16,205 nucleotides of DNA from CAIPVR01 sp049316905 (GTDB taxonomy: Bacteria > Actinomycetota > Acidimicrobiia > Acidimicrobiales > Microtrichaceae): the NCBI GenBank assembly GCA_049316905.1, contig JBMOJH010000080.1, forward strand, positions 1 to 16,205, read 5' to 3'. The translations under genes and the position numbers were made by a program. This document shows, piece after piece, positions 1-6,682 of the stretch (position 1 is its first letter; every line of letters begins with the position of its first letter). The notes beneath the pieces were generated by a model. It saw only the letters and a list, made by a program, of their open reading frames with translations. It searched no databases and was not told the origin of the DNA.

Positions 1-512
1 GCCACCACCACGAACGGATCCGGCAGCGGCCGCGACAGCCCCTCCGCGGTGACCTGCCGCTCCTCCATCGCCTCCAGCAACGCGGACTGCGTCTTCGGCG
101 GCGTGCGGTTCACCTCGTCCGCGAGGAAGAGGTTCGTGAACACCGGACCCTCACGGAAGCGCATGCCCTCCGCGCTCGACGGGTCGAGCACCAGCTGGCC
201 GGTCACGTCCGACGGCATCAGGTCGGGCGTGAACTGCACCCGCTTGAAGTCGAGATCGAGGGCCTGGGCGAGGGTCTTCACGAGCAGGGTCTTGGCCACG
301 CCGGGCACGCCCTCGAGCAGCACGTGGCCGCGCACCAGCAGCGCGGCGACCAGGCCCGACAGCGTGCCCTCCTGGCCCACCACCACCTTGCCGACCTCCT
401 CGCGGAGTGCCAGCACCGCGGCGCGGGGATCCCGCCCGCCGGTCGGCGGAGCGGGGGGCGGGACGGGCGGCGGGTACGGGGCCCCGGCGGGGTCAGGTGG
501 CAACGACGTCAT
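1..512 (-). CDS. MoxR-family AAA+ ATPase, N-terminal part (runs off left edge)
   Basis: About 170 residues of a MoxR-type ATPase are present; the gene continues beyond base 1. A proline-rich leader of ~25 residues precedes the AAA+ core. Walker A is GVPGVAKT (residues 68-75) and Walker B with the following segment is LFLADEVNR (128-136); the run NRTPPKTQSALLEAMEERQV (135-154) is typical of MoxR. The family is known as ATP-driven chaperones that help assemble or activate partner proteins, often with von Willebrand A-domain or DUF58 proteins. The start is the ATG preceded by a perfect AGGAGG six bases upstream, and it overlaps the end of the DUF4350 gene by 20 bp. The cluster membrane protein/DUF4129/DUF4350/MoxR is a common actinobacterial arrangement; a DUF58 gene would be expected next, outside the window (inference). 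Confidence 0.95.
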   Translation of the reverse strand, partial: MTSLPPDPAGAPYPPPVPPPAPPTGGRDPRAAVLALREEVGKVVVGQEGTLSGLVAALLVRGHVLLEGVPGVAKTLLVKTLAQALDLDFKRVQFTPDLMPSDVTGQLVLDPSSAEGMRFREGPVFTNLFLADEVNRTPPKTQSALLEAMEERQVTAEGLSRPLPDPFVVV

Positions 513-1725
513 GGAGGACCTCCTGTCGGAGACGATCGAGGGAACCGGCGAGGCGCACGACGTCGTCGGGCCCGCCGGCGGGCGAGTCGAGGAGGAGGGC
601 GACGACCTCCTCGGGTGGGCGGCCGGTGCGGTTCGCGACCGCGGCGGCGAGGACCGCCGGGTCGGCCCCGGCACCGAGGCCGAGGCGCGAAGCCAGCTGC
701 CGCCGCACGTCGTCACGCAGCACCGCCGCGGCGCGGTCGGGTGAGCCGCCCCGGCGGAGCAGGTCACCCACGGCCACCACCAGCTCGGCGCCGGCGATCT
801 CCACCGGCAGCCGTTCGGCGACCGGCGCGCCGAGGCGGCGGGCCCGCGACCACGCGTAGAGCACGAACGCGCCGACGGCCATGGCCAGCGCGAGGCGCAC
901 ACCGAGCGGCAGCAACGACAGCACGCCGCGGCGACCGTCCTGCACCGCGTCGGGGCTCGCGATCGCGTCCACGAAGGTGATCGAGCGGGCCGCGGCGGCA
1001 CCACCGGGCGGCGGACCCATGAGCCGCACCGCCAGCGCCGCGTTGTCGAGCGGCCGGCCGCCGTCCTCCTTCGCGGGCCACAGGCGGGCGTTGACGAGCA
1101 GGTCGGGCCCGCCGAGGGTCACCACGGCGCCGGACCCGACCGTCTCCCGTGTCACCAGGGTGGTGGACCCGTCGCCGTAGCAGGAGGGTCGGCCCGCGGC
1201 GTCGAGCGGCACGGCGAAGGCCGCGTCGATCTCGCCGAGACCGGCGAGCTCCGCGATGTCGCAGGTCCCGGGCCGGACCGGGTCGGCCGGCGTGTCGGCC
1301 AGCACCCGGTCGTCGGGTCCGATCGCGCCGGCGAGCGCCGACCGGTCGCCCTCCTCGGCCGCCGCGCCGGGTTCGGGCGGCTCGGAACCGAACACCACCA
1401 CCGACCCGGCGGCCGCCGCGGCGCGGAGGTCGCGCAGCTCCGCCGCGTTCGCGAGACCCGGCACCGGCACCACCACCACGTCACCGGGCGCTCCAGGGCG
1501 CCGCGCGATCGCGGCGGCACGGTCCGAGCGCACGGACGCCCCCTGGGCCCGCAGGACCCCGGCGAGTGCGCCGTACCCCGACGGCGAGGTGGAGTCGATC
1601 CCGTAGGGCAGCGGATCCGCGTCGAGCGACGGGAGCACCACCACGGCCACCGCCACGAGCACCAGCACCACCGTGCCGACCACGATCCCCGCGCCGCGAC
1701 CGCCGCCCGGGGCCCCGGAACTCAT
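493..1725 (-). CDS. DUF4350 domain-containing membrane protein
   Basis: 410 residues. An N-terminal membrane segment (about 12-32) is followed by a large domain expected outside the membrane (35-265) with the DUF4350-like opening GIDSTSPSGYGALAGVL (42-58). A second membrane helix (about 272-292) and a cytoplasmic tail follow. DUF4350 proteins have no established biochemical role and usually sit beside MoxR, DUF58 and DUF4129 genes, as here. The reading frame is open further upstream, but the ATG at 1725 overlaps the TGA of the DUF4129 gene as ATGA, so I take this as the start; the upstream extension would lie inside the neighbour. The family call rests on motif and context; the membrane topology is read by eye. 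Confidence 0.88.
   Translation of the reverse strand: MSSGAPGGGRGAGIVVGTVVLVLVAVAVVVLPSLDADPLPYGIDSTSPSGYGALAGVLRAQGASVRSDRAAAIARRPGAPGDVVVVPVPGLANAAELRDLRAAAAAGSVVVFGSEPPEPGAAAEEGDRSALAGAIGPDDRVLADTPADPVRPGTCDIAELAGLGEIDAAFAVPLDAAGRPSCYGDGSTTLVTRETVGSGAVVTLGGPDLLVNARLWPAKEDGGRPLDNAALAVRLMGPPPGGAAAARSITFVDAIASPDAVQDGRRGVLSLLPLGVRLALAMAVGAFVLYAWSRARRLGAPVAERLPVEIAGAELVVAVGDLLRRGGSPDRAAAVLRDDVRRQLASRLGLGAGADPAVLAAAVANRTGRPPEEVVALLLDSPAGGPDDVVRLAGSLDRLRQEVLHDVVAT
519..524 (-). promoter_or_regulatory. Shine-Dalgarno site of the MoxR ATPase gene
   Basis: AGGAGG on the minus strand with a 6-base spacer to the ATG at 512. It lies inside the last codons of the DUF4350 gene. This strong internal site contrasts with the first genes of transcription units in this window, most of which show no such motif. 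It fixes the MoxR start. Confidence 0.8.
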
Positions 1726-2447
1726 CCCGTCACCTCCACCACGGCGCCCTCGCGGCGGCCCGGCAGCGGCGCCGCGTCGAGCACCTGCGCCGCCGCCGCC
1801 CGGAACCGGCGGTTCTCGTCCTCGCCGGTGGGCAGCTCGGCGTACCAGGCCATCTCGAACACGGTGCTGGCCTCGTCGAACGGCCCGGTCGCGTCGGGGG
1901 TGGTGTCGGCCAGGTCGACGCGCAGCTCGCCGGTGGTGCGTCCGGCCACGTCGGGCAGCTGGCCCCTGTCCACGAGCGTGCGCACGAGCTCCCGGTAGCG
2001 GGAGCGCAGCGCGGCCTTCCACTCCCCAGCGGCTTCCTGGCGCGCGGCGTCGGCCGCCCAGTCGTCCGCGGGCCGGCGGTGCTCCACCTCCACCGAGGAC
2101 TCATCGTCGTCGCGGCGGCGACGAGGGATGCGGCGCCGCCATGCCACCACGACCACCGCGATGATCGCGGCGACCGCCGCGAGGATGAGCAGCCACGCGA
2201 GCACCGAGCCGATGCCGCCGCCGAAGGTGCCCGGTGCGGTGCCGCCCGCGCCGCGGAACAGGTCGTCGAGCCGGTCGGTGATCCAGCGGGTGATGCGCTC
2301 GACGATCGACGGCTCGTAGGAGTAGTCACCCGACGACATGACCCGCCGCACCTGTTCGCGCACCACCGCCGGGTCGGCGGGCGTGTCGCCACCTCCGGCG
2401 AGACGTACGACGGCCAGGACCGGGCGCCCCGTCTCAGACCAGGCCAC
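1722..2447 (-). CDS. DUF4129 domain-containing protein
   Basis: 241 residues. A soluble N-terminal part is followed by one clear membrane helix (about 80-103), a basic stop-transfer stretch (RRRIPRRRR, 104-112) and a C-terminal helical domain (about 130-235). That domain has the DUF4129 pattern of ALRSRYRELVRTLVDRGQL followed by a TTGEL segment. The function of DUF4129 is not established. The GTG start is preceded by AGGAG with a spacer of about 6 bases and overlaps the end of the upstream membrane-protein gene by 14 bp. The gene ends in an ATGA overlap with the DUF4350 gene. The tight coupling suggests that the proteins act in one membrane complex with the MoxR ATPase (inference). Confidence 0.88.
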   Translation of the reverse strand: MAWSETGRPVLAVVRLAGGGDTPADPAVVREQVRRVMSSGDYSYEPSIVERITRWITDRLDDLFRGAGGTAPGTFGGGIGSVLAWLLILAAVAAIIAVVVVAWRRRIPRRRRDDDESSVEVEHRRPADDWAADAARQEAAGEWKAALRSRYRELVRTLVDRGQLPDVAGRTTGELRVDLADTTPDATGPFDEASTVFEMAWYAELPTGEDENRRFRAAAAQVLDAAPLPGRREGAVVEVTG

Positions 2448-3324
2448 GGCGCTCCTGCCAACGGATCAGGTCGATGCCCTCCACCCGGCACCGCAGCTCC
2501 ACGTACGCGCGCCCCGCGATGCAGGCGGTGAGCGGCATCGCGATGAGCAGCACGAGCGAGGTCACCTGCTCCACCGCGAGCAGCCAGCCCTCCGGCGGCT
2601 GGAAGCTGGCCACGAGCAACACCGGTCCGGCCACGAGGGCGATCTGCAGCACCTGGGTGATCACGAGGCCACCGACCACCACCACGAGCGCGGGGCCGTA
2701 CGCAGGACGGACGAGCTCGAGGGACCGGCGCAACGCCCTGAGGGGCCCGCAGCGCTCGGCGCCCACCACCACGTTCGAGATGAAGAGCACCCCGTCGGCC
2801 AGGAACCAGCCGATCCCACCGAGGCAGAGCAGCGGCACCTTCATGGCGGCCGACAGGACGACCACCACGAGCACCGCGGGCGAGCGGCGCAGCAACTGGC
2901 CGGCCACCTCCCCGAACCGGGCGTCGCGGCCCGCCCACCAGCAGGCCACGAGGTGGCCCACTCCGGCGCCGAGCAGGCCGAGTGCCAGCGACCGCAGGAA
3001 GATCAGCGGGTATCCCCACAGCCCGTCGGCGGAGGACGCCGCGCCCACCGCGCCCAGACCGAACGGGTCGCCGGCAGAGGACGCGGCGATCGAGGGCGAG
3101 GCCAGCGCAACGGCGAGCCCGACGAGCTGCACCGGCAGGAAGAGCACGGCGGTGAGCCCCACGAGGCGCCCGGCGCGGAAGCGGAGGAGGGAGAAGGCGC
3201 CGTCGAGCATTCCGCCCGGACCCACACGGGCCACCGGGTCGAGCGGGTTCCCCGTCATGTCCGGGCCCGACGCCGGCGGGAAGCGGGCGTCACCGCGGGC
3301 CACCGCCTCGAACGGCGCCGTCAC
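2434..3324 (-). CDS. Multipass membrane protein of the MoxR/DUF4129 cluster
   Basis: 296 residues from the GTG at 3324. Hydrophobic segments lie around 52-76, 104-128, 148-185 (probably two helices), 210-240 and 246-270, so five to six membrane helices are likely. The tail YVELRCRVEGIDL (274-286) resembles the end of uncharacterised actinobacterial integral membrane proteins found at the head of DUF4129/MoxR operons. No catalytic motif was seen and no function is assigned. The start was chosen because GGAGGGG precedes GTG 3324 at a suitable distance. An alternative in-frame GTG at 3354 lies six bases after GAGACT and could be a leaderless start adding 10 residues. An ATG at residue 23 (MTGNPLDP) lacks a good ribosome site. 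Confidence 0.8.
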   Translation of the reverse strand: MTAPFEAVARGDARFPPASGPDMTGNPLDPVARVGPGGMLDGAFSLLRFRAGRLVGLTAVLFLPVQLVGLAVALASPSIAASSAGDPFGLGAVGAASSADGLWGYPLIFLRSLALGLLGAGVGHLVACWWAGRDARFGEVAGQLLRRSPAVLVVVVLSAAMKVPLLCLGGIGWFLADGVLFISNVVVGAERCGPLRALRRSLELVRPAYGPALVVVVGGLVITQVLQIALVAGPVLLVASFQPPEGWLLAVEQVTSLVLLIAMPLTACIAGRAYVELRCRVEGIDLIRWQERRGLV

Positions 3325-3381
3325 GGTCGTCCCCTCCGGTCGGCCGTTCGCCACGCTGGCAGTCTCGCACGCCCGGCGCGC

Positions 3382-3387
3382 CACACT
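3382..3387 (+). promoter_or_regulatory. Possible -10 element of the methyltransferase gene
   Basis: CACACT lies six bases before the GTG at 3394, the same geometry as the stronger -10-like hexamers at 5255 and 12547. The match to TANNNT is imperfect and no -35 was recognised. If real, the transcript would start at or next to the start codon. The minus-strand membrane-protein operon must also be promoted from this short divergent gap (3325-3393). Confidence 0.35.
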
Positions 3388-3393
3388 GGGGCG

Positions 3394-4170
3394 GTGCCAC
3401 CCATGCCGCAGCCGCCGCCCGAGCCGCCGCAGCGGGACCCGGGGACCTACGGGCGCAGCTTCGCGGAGGTCTACGACGACTGGTACCCCGCGGACGACGC
3501 CACCGACGCGGCCGTGGCCCGCCTGGCCGGGCTCGCCGGGCCGGGCGGTTCGGTGGTCGAGCTGGGCGTGGGCACCGGGCGCCTCGCGCTCCCGCTGGCC
3601 GCCGCGGGCTGCCGGCTGACCGGCCTCGACGCGTCCGCGGAGATGCTCGAACTACTCGCTGCGAAGGATCCGGGGCACATCGTCACGGCGCGGCACGGCG
3701 ACGTGGCGGACCCCGCGGCGTGGCCTGAGGACCGGGCGGACGTGGTGGTGGCCGCGTTCAACCTGCTCATGAACCTGCCCGATCCCGCGGCGCAACGGCG
3801 CACGGTGGAGCTCGCGGCCGCGCATCTCGCCGACGGCGGTCGGTTCGTGGTGGAGCTGGCGCTGCCCGGTCCCGTGGAGGGACCGGACCGACGCCTGGAG
3901 GTCCGCTCAGTGGCGGCCGACGCGGTCGTGCTGATCGCCACCGACCGCGACCCGTCGAGCGGCGTGGTCACCGGCCAGCACGTGGAGCTGCGCGACGGCG
4001 AGCCGGTGCGGCTGCGGCCCTGGGTGGTGCGGATGGTGTCGCCCGACGAGCTCGACGGGTGGGCCACCGCCGCGGGTCTGGTGCTCGAGTCACGCGAGGG
4101 CGGCTGGGCCGGCGAGCCGTTCGACCCGCACGGCGCGGGCCACGTCAGCGTGTACCGCCGCGCCGACTGA
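3394..4170 (+). CDS. Class I SAM-dependent methyltransferase
   Basis: 258 residues. After a proline-rich leader comes a typical Rossmann methyltransferase fold: motif I VVELGVGTGRLALPLA (54-69) binds S-adenosylmethionine, GLDAS (77-81) supplies the acidic residue for the ribose, and GDVAD (102-106) lies near the adenine. The body resembles the broad 'methyltransferase domain 25' group; the substrate cannot be read. GTG 3394 is chosen because a -10-like hexamer lies six bases upstream; ATG 3403, three codons later, is equally possible and would change little. The gene is divergent from the membrane-protein operon and convergent with the thioesterase gene, 40 bp away, with no clear terminator hairpin between them. 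Confidence 0.88.
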   Translation: MPPMPQPPPEPPQRDPGTYGRSFAEVYDDWYPADDATDAAVARLAGLAGPGGSVVELGVGTGRLALPLAAAGCRLTGLDASAEMLELLAAKDPGHIVTARHGDVADPAAWPEDRADVVVAAFNLLMNLPDPAAQRRTVELAAAHLADGGRFVVELALPGPVEGPDRRLEVRSVAADAVVLIATDRDPSSGVVTGQHVELRDGEPVRLRPWVVRMVSPDELDGWATAAGLVLESREGGWAGEPFDPHGAGHVSVYRRAD

Positions 4171-4210
4171 CCCCGCGTGTCCCCACCCCCGGCTTTGGTG
4201 CCGCTGGCGG

Positions 4211-5149
4211 TCAGGTGCCGGGGAAGCGTTGCAGGCGCGCGATCTGGTGCGCGAGCGCCACGAGGCGCCGGTCCTGGTCCCACAGCTCGGCGGTGCCGCT
4301 CGCGAACCCGTCGGCGGCCACCTGGGCCCGGGTGTGCTGCAGCAACCAGTCGGTGCCCACGTCGGCCACGAACCGCATGCCGATCTGCAGCGAGATCACC
4401 AGGAAGTGCCCGCCCTGCGTGCCGACCCCGGCGCCCACGGCCGGCCCGAGCACGTCGCCGGGCACGGCCACCACACCGGGCTCCCACACGCCGCGCCCGT
4501 CCATCGGCGAGGCGAGGAAGCGGAACCAGCTGGCGGCGCGGGGCTCGGCGGGCGGCACGTCGGGCCGGCCCCACACCATGTCGCCGTCCGCGAGGCGCCA
4601 GTCGGTCTGGCGGTGGTACGGGATCGAGTTGAACGGCGAGTCCTCGACGCGCTCGCGGGGCGCGCACTCCTCGGGCTCCTTCACCACGGGCGCCTCCGCC
4701 CCGAGGAAGCGGTAGGGCGAGTCGGTCTCGCGGCGACCGAACACGCAGGTGACGAGCAGGTCGGTGCGCACCGGGGCGGCCGCGGCATCGGGACCTGCGG
4801 GGTCGAGCGACCACAACCGGGCCTGGGCCTGCGCCCCGCCCCGGCCCTGGCGGACCACCTCGACCTCCACCGCCACCGGCCCGCACGGCACGGCCTGGCA
4901 GTAGGTGGCGTCCGCGGAGACGAGGTCGAGGTCGGGCCGATCGACCGCGGCGGTCGCGGCGCGCACCGCGGTGGCCATCGTGGTGCCACCGAAGGCGTAC
5001 AGCACCCGCCACGCGTCGGGGATCGTCGTGTGGAACCGACCGGGCCGACCGTCGACCGGGTGGGGAAAGGTGTCGCGACGGACGTCGCCCGGCGGGAGGT
5101 CATCCACGGGGACGTCGAGCGGCGGGGGTGCGGACGGCATGGGGGGCAT
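4211..5149 (-). CDS. TesB-like acyl-CoA thioesterase (double hotdog)
   Basis: 312 residues, close to the usual length of double-hotdog acyl-CoA thioesterases, which hydrolyse acyl-CoA to free acid and CoA in the cytoplasm. The N-terminal hotdog shows FGGTTMATAVRAA (53-65), and the second shows ASPMDGRGVWE (213-223) and a C-terminal stretch ending in DQDRRLVALAHQ (291-302). In the TesB triad as I align it by eye, Thr273 and Gln302 are kept, but the Asp position in the SLDH-type motif reads Gln255 (SLQIG). This suggests a divergent subfamily. The start is the first of two nearby in-frame ATGs (5149; 5140 is the other), and neither has a clear ribosome site. The natural substrate is unknown. Confidence 0.82.
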   Translation of the reverse strand: MPPMPSAPPPLDVPVDDLPPGDVRRDTFPHPVDGRPGRFHTTIPDAWRVLYAFGGTTMATAVRAATAAVDRPDLDLVSADATYCQAVPCGPVAVEVEVVRQGRGGAQAQARLWSLDPAGPDAAAAPVRTDLLVTCVFGRRETDSPYRFLGAEAPVVKEPEECAPRERVEDSPFNSIPYHRQTDWRLADGDMVWGRPDVPPAEPRAASWFRFLASPMDGRGVWEPGVVAVPGDVLGPAVGAGVGTQGGHFLVISLQIGMRFVADVGTDWLLQHTRAQVAADGFASGTAELWDQDRRLVALAHQIARLQRFPGT

Positions 5150-5254
5150 GGTGCCGCGGCCCGGCCACGCCGGACGACTGTCGTGACGGGTTTCACGCGC
5201 CCGGCCGGCGGGGAACGGGGCGCCACGACGTGGGAGCTGGCGCCCGGCACGCCG

Positions 5255-5260
5255 TACCTT
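5255..5260 (+). promoter_or_regulatory. -10 element for a leaderless SRPBCC transcript
   Basis: TACCTT sits exactly six bases before the ATG at 5267, with no Shine-Dalgarno sequence between them. The geometry places the transcription start at or next to the A of ATG. No -35 was recognised. The call is inferred from spacing and from the repeated pattern in this window. Confidence 0.55.
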
Positions 5261-5266
5261 GAGGGC

Positions 5267-5710
5267 ATGTCCCGCATCACCGTGTCCACCACCCTCGACG
5301 CGCCGCCCCGCGAGGTGTGGGCCGCGGTGGAGGACATCGAGAGCCACACGTCGTGGATGGAGGACGCGGTCGCGATCCGGTTCACGTCCGACAGCACCTC
5401 CGGTGTGGGCACCACCTTCGACTGCGACACCAAGGTCGGGCCGTTCCGGTTGGTCGACCACATGGAGATCACCGAGTGGGCGCCGGGGAAGGCCATGGGC
5501 GTCCGGCACGTGGGGCTCGTGACCGGCACCGGGGTGTTCCGCCTGAAGCCCGTGAGGAAGGGCCGCGGCACGAAGTTCACCTGGACCGAGCGGCTGGTGT
5601 TCCCGTGGTGGATGGGCGGGCCGATCGGGTCGTTCGTGGCGAAGCCGGTGTTCCGCCACATCTGGCGGAAGAACCTGCGGAACCTCCGCACCGTGGTCGA
5701 CGGGATCTAG
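5267..5710 (+). CDS. SRPBCC family protein (polyketide cyclase/dehydrase-like)
   Basis: 147 residues. The opening TVSTTLDAPPREVWAAVEDI (5-24) and the pattern of alternating strands with a final long helix (KNLRNLRTVV, about 135-144) match START/SRPBCC ligand-binding proteins. These hold a hydrophobic small molecule in a deep cavity; the ligand here is unknown. The length is normal for a single-domain member. The ATG follows TACCTT plus six bases, suggesting leaderless expression. The gene is divergent from the thioesterase gene (117 bp gap), and its TAG stop shares the CTAG tetramer with the stop of the convergent rhomboid gene. Confidence 0.88.
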   Translation: MSRITVSTTLDAPPREVWAAVEDIESHTSWMEDAVAIRFTSDSTSGVGTTFDCDTKVGPFRLVDHMEITEWAPGKAMGVRHVGLVTGTGVFRLKPVRKGRGTKFTWTERLVFPWWMGGPIGSFVAKPVFRHIWRKNLRNLRTVVDGI

Positions 5711-6564
5711 AAGCGGCCGATGTCGGTGGCGAGCGCTCCTGCCGCCACCACGCCGAGCACGGCGATCAGCACGCCCATCACCACCACGAAGCCGGTCCGG
5801 ATCGCCGCGGTGGTCTGCGGCCAGCGCAACGGCTGGATCGCCGCGCCGGCGAGCGCCCCGGCGATCAGCCCGCCCACGTGGCCGCCCACGGAGATGCCGG
5901 GGATCGTGAACGTGATGAGCAGGTTGATCAGCACCAGGCCGCCGAGGCCGGTGTTCCACGGGTTCTGCTTCCCCCGCAGTTGCAGCACGATGAGCGCGCC
6001 CATCAGCCCGAACACCGCGCCGGAGGCCCCGAGGGTGGGCGAGTCGGGCGAGACGATCATCACGCCGAGCGCACCGCCGAGGAGCGACACGCCGTAGACC
6101 GCGGCGAACCGCACGTGGCCGAGCGCCGGTTCCAGCTCCTTCGCGAGCAGCCAGAGCAGGAACATGTTCATGAGCAGGTGCAGCGGGCCGGCGTGGAGGA
6201 AGCCGCCGGTCACCAGCCGCCACCACTCCCCCTGCGCGACCAGGGGCCCGAAGGTGACGGCGTTCTCGTAGAGCGAGCCCTGCGGCCGGGTCGCGTTGCC
6301 GCCCACCAGCGTCATGAGCACGTACGCCGCCACGTTGAGGCCGATCAGGATCTTGCCGACCACCACGTCACTGCCGCCGCCACCCCAGGCCGTGCGGGCG
6401 GTAATCACCTGCTGGGGCCGGGACCGGGTGCACTCGGGGCACTGGAAGCCCACCGACGCCTGCACCATGCACTGCGGGCAGATCGGCCGGTCGCAGCGCT
6501 GGCAGGTCACCCCGGCCACCCGGTCCGGGTGTCGGTAGCAGGTGGTGGTCACGGTCGGGTCCAC
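5707..6564 (-). CDS. Rhomboid family intramembrane serine protease with N-terminal zinc-binding segment
   Basis: 285 residues. Residues 9-45 carry Cys/His pairs (C9, H12, C21, C24, C29, C32, C42, C45), a B-box-like zinc-binding segment common on actinobacterial rhomboids. The membrane domain follows, with GFLHAGPLHLLMNM (121-134; His129 and Asn133 fit the HxxxN motif), the nucleophile in GASG (Ser181) and the catalytic His in GGHVGG (His229). Rhomboids cleave transmembrane helices within the bilayer; the target is unknown. Six to seven helices are visible by eye. The GTG start lies six bases after TAGCCT, which favours a leaderless mRNA. Its TAG overlaps the TAG of the convergent SRPBCC gene. 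Confidence 0.93.
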   Translation of the reverse strand: MDPTVTTTCYRHPDRVAGVTCQRCDRPICPQCMVQASVGFQCPECTRSRPQQVITARTAWGGGGSDVVVGKILIGLNVAAYVLMTLVGGNATRPQGSLYENAVTFGPLVAQGEWWRLVTGGFLHAGPLHLLMNMFLLWLLAKELEPALGHVRFAAVYGVSLLGGALGVMIVSPDSPTLGASGAVFGLMGALIVLQLRGKQNPWNTGLGGLVLINLLITFTIPGISVGGHVGGLIAGALAGAAIQPLRWPQTTAAIRTGFVVVMGVLIAVLGVVAAGALATDIGRF

Positions 6565-6570
6565 GGCCGA

Positions 6571-6576
6571 AGGCTA
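6571..6576 (-). promoter_or_regulatory. -10 element for a leaderless rhomboid transcript
   Basis: TAGCCT on the minus strand, six bases before the GTG at 6564, without a ribosome site between. It has the same geometry as the elements at 5255 and 12547. It lies in the 118-bp gap between the glgB stop and the rhomboid start. Confidence 0.5.
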
Positions 6577-6682
6577 CCGACGGCGCCCGATCCGCCCGAC
6601 GCAGCCTGAAAGCGCTCTAGAGATACGGCCCCGGGTTCCGGATCTCCGGATCCTCCACACCCGATCCGGGCGTTGCGGACGC

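Noticed and set aside
49..2531. Long plus-strand frames across the MoxR/DUF4350/DUF4129 operon.
   Set aside because: Arg/Pro/Ser-rich shadows opposite recognised, overlapping genes with good start signals.
3352..3354. GTG 3354 as a leaderless start of the multipass membrane protein (GAGACT six bases upstream).
   Set aside because: The -10 match is poor and a better Shine-Dalgarno (GGAGGGG) precedes GTG 3324; kept only as an alternative.
6640..6653. Small hairpin GGATC-TCCG-GATCC in the gap between rhomboid and glgB, considered as a glgB terminator.
   Set aside because: The stem is only five base pairs, with no T-run on either strand, so it is too weak to call.
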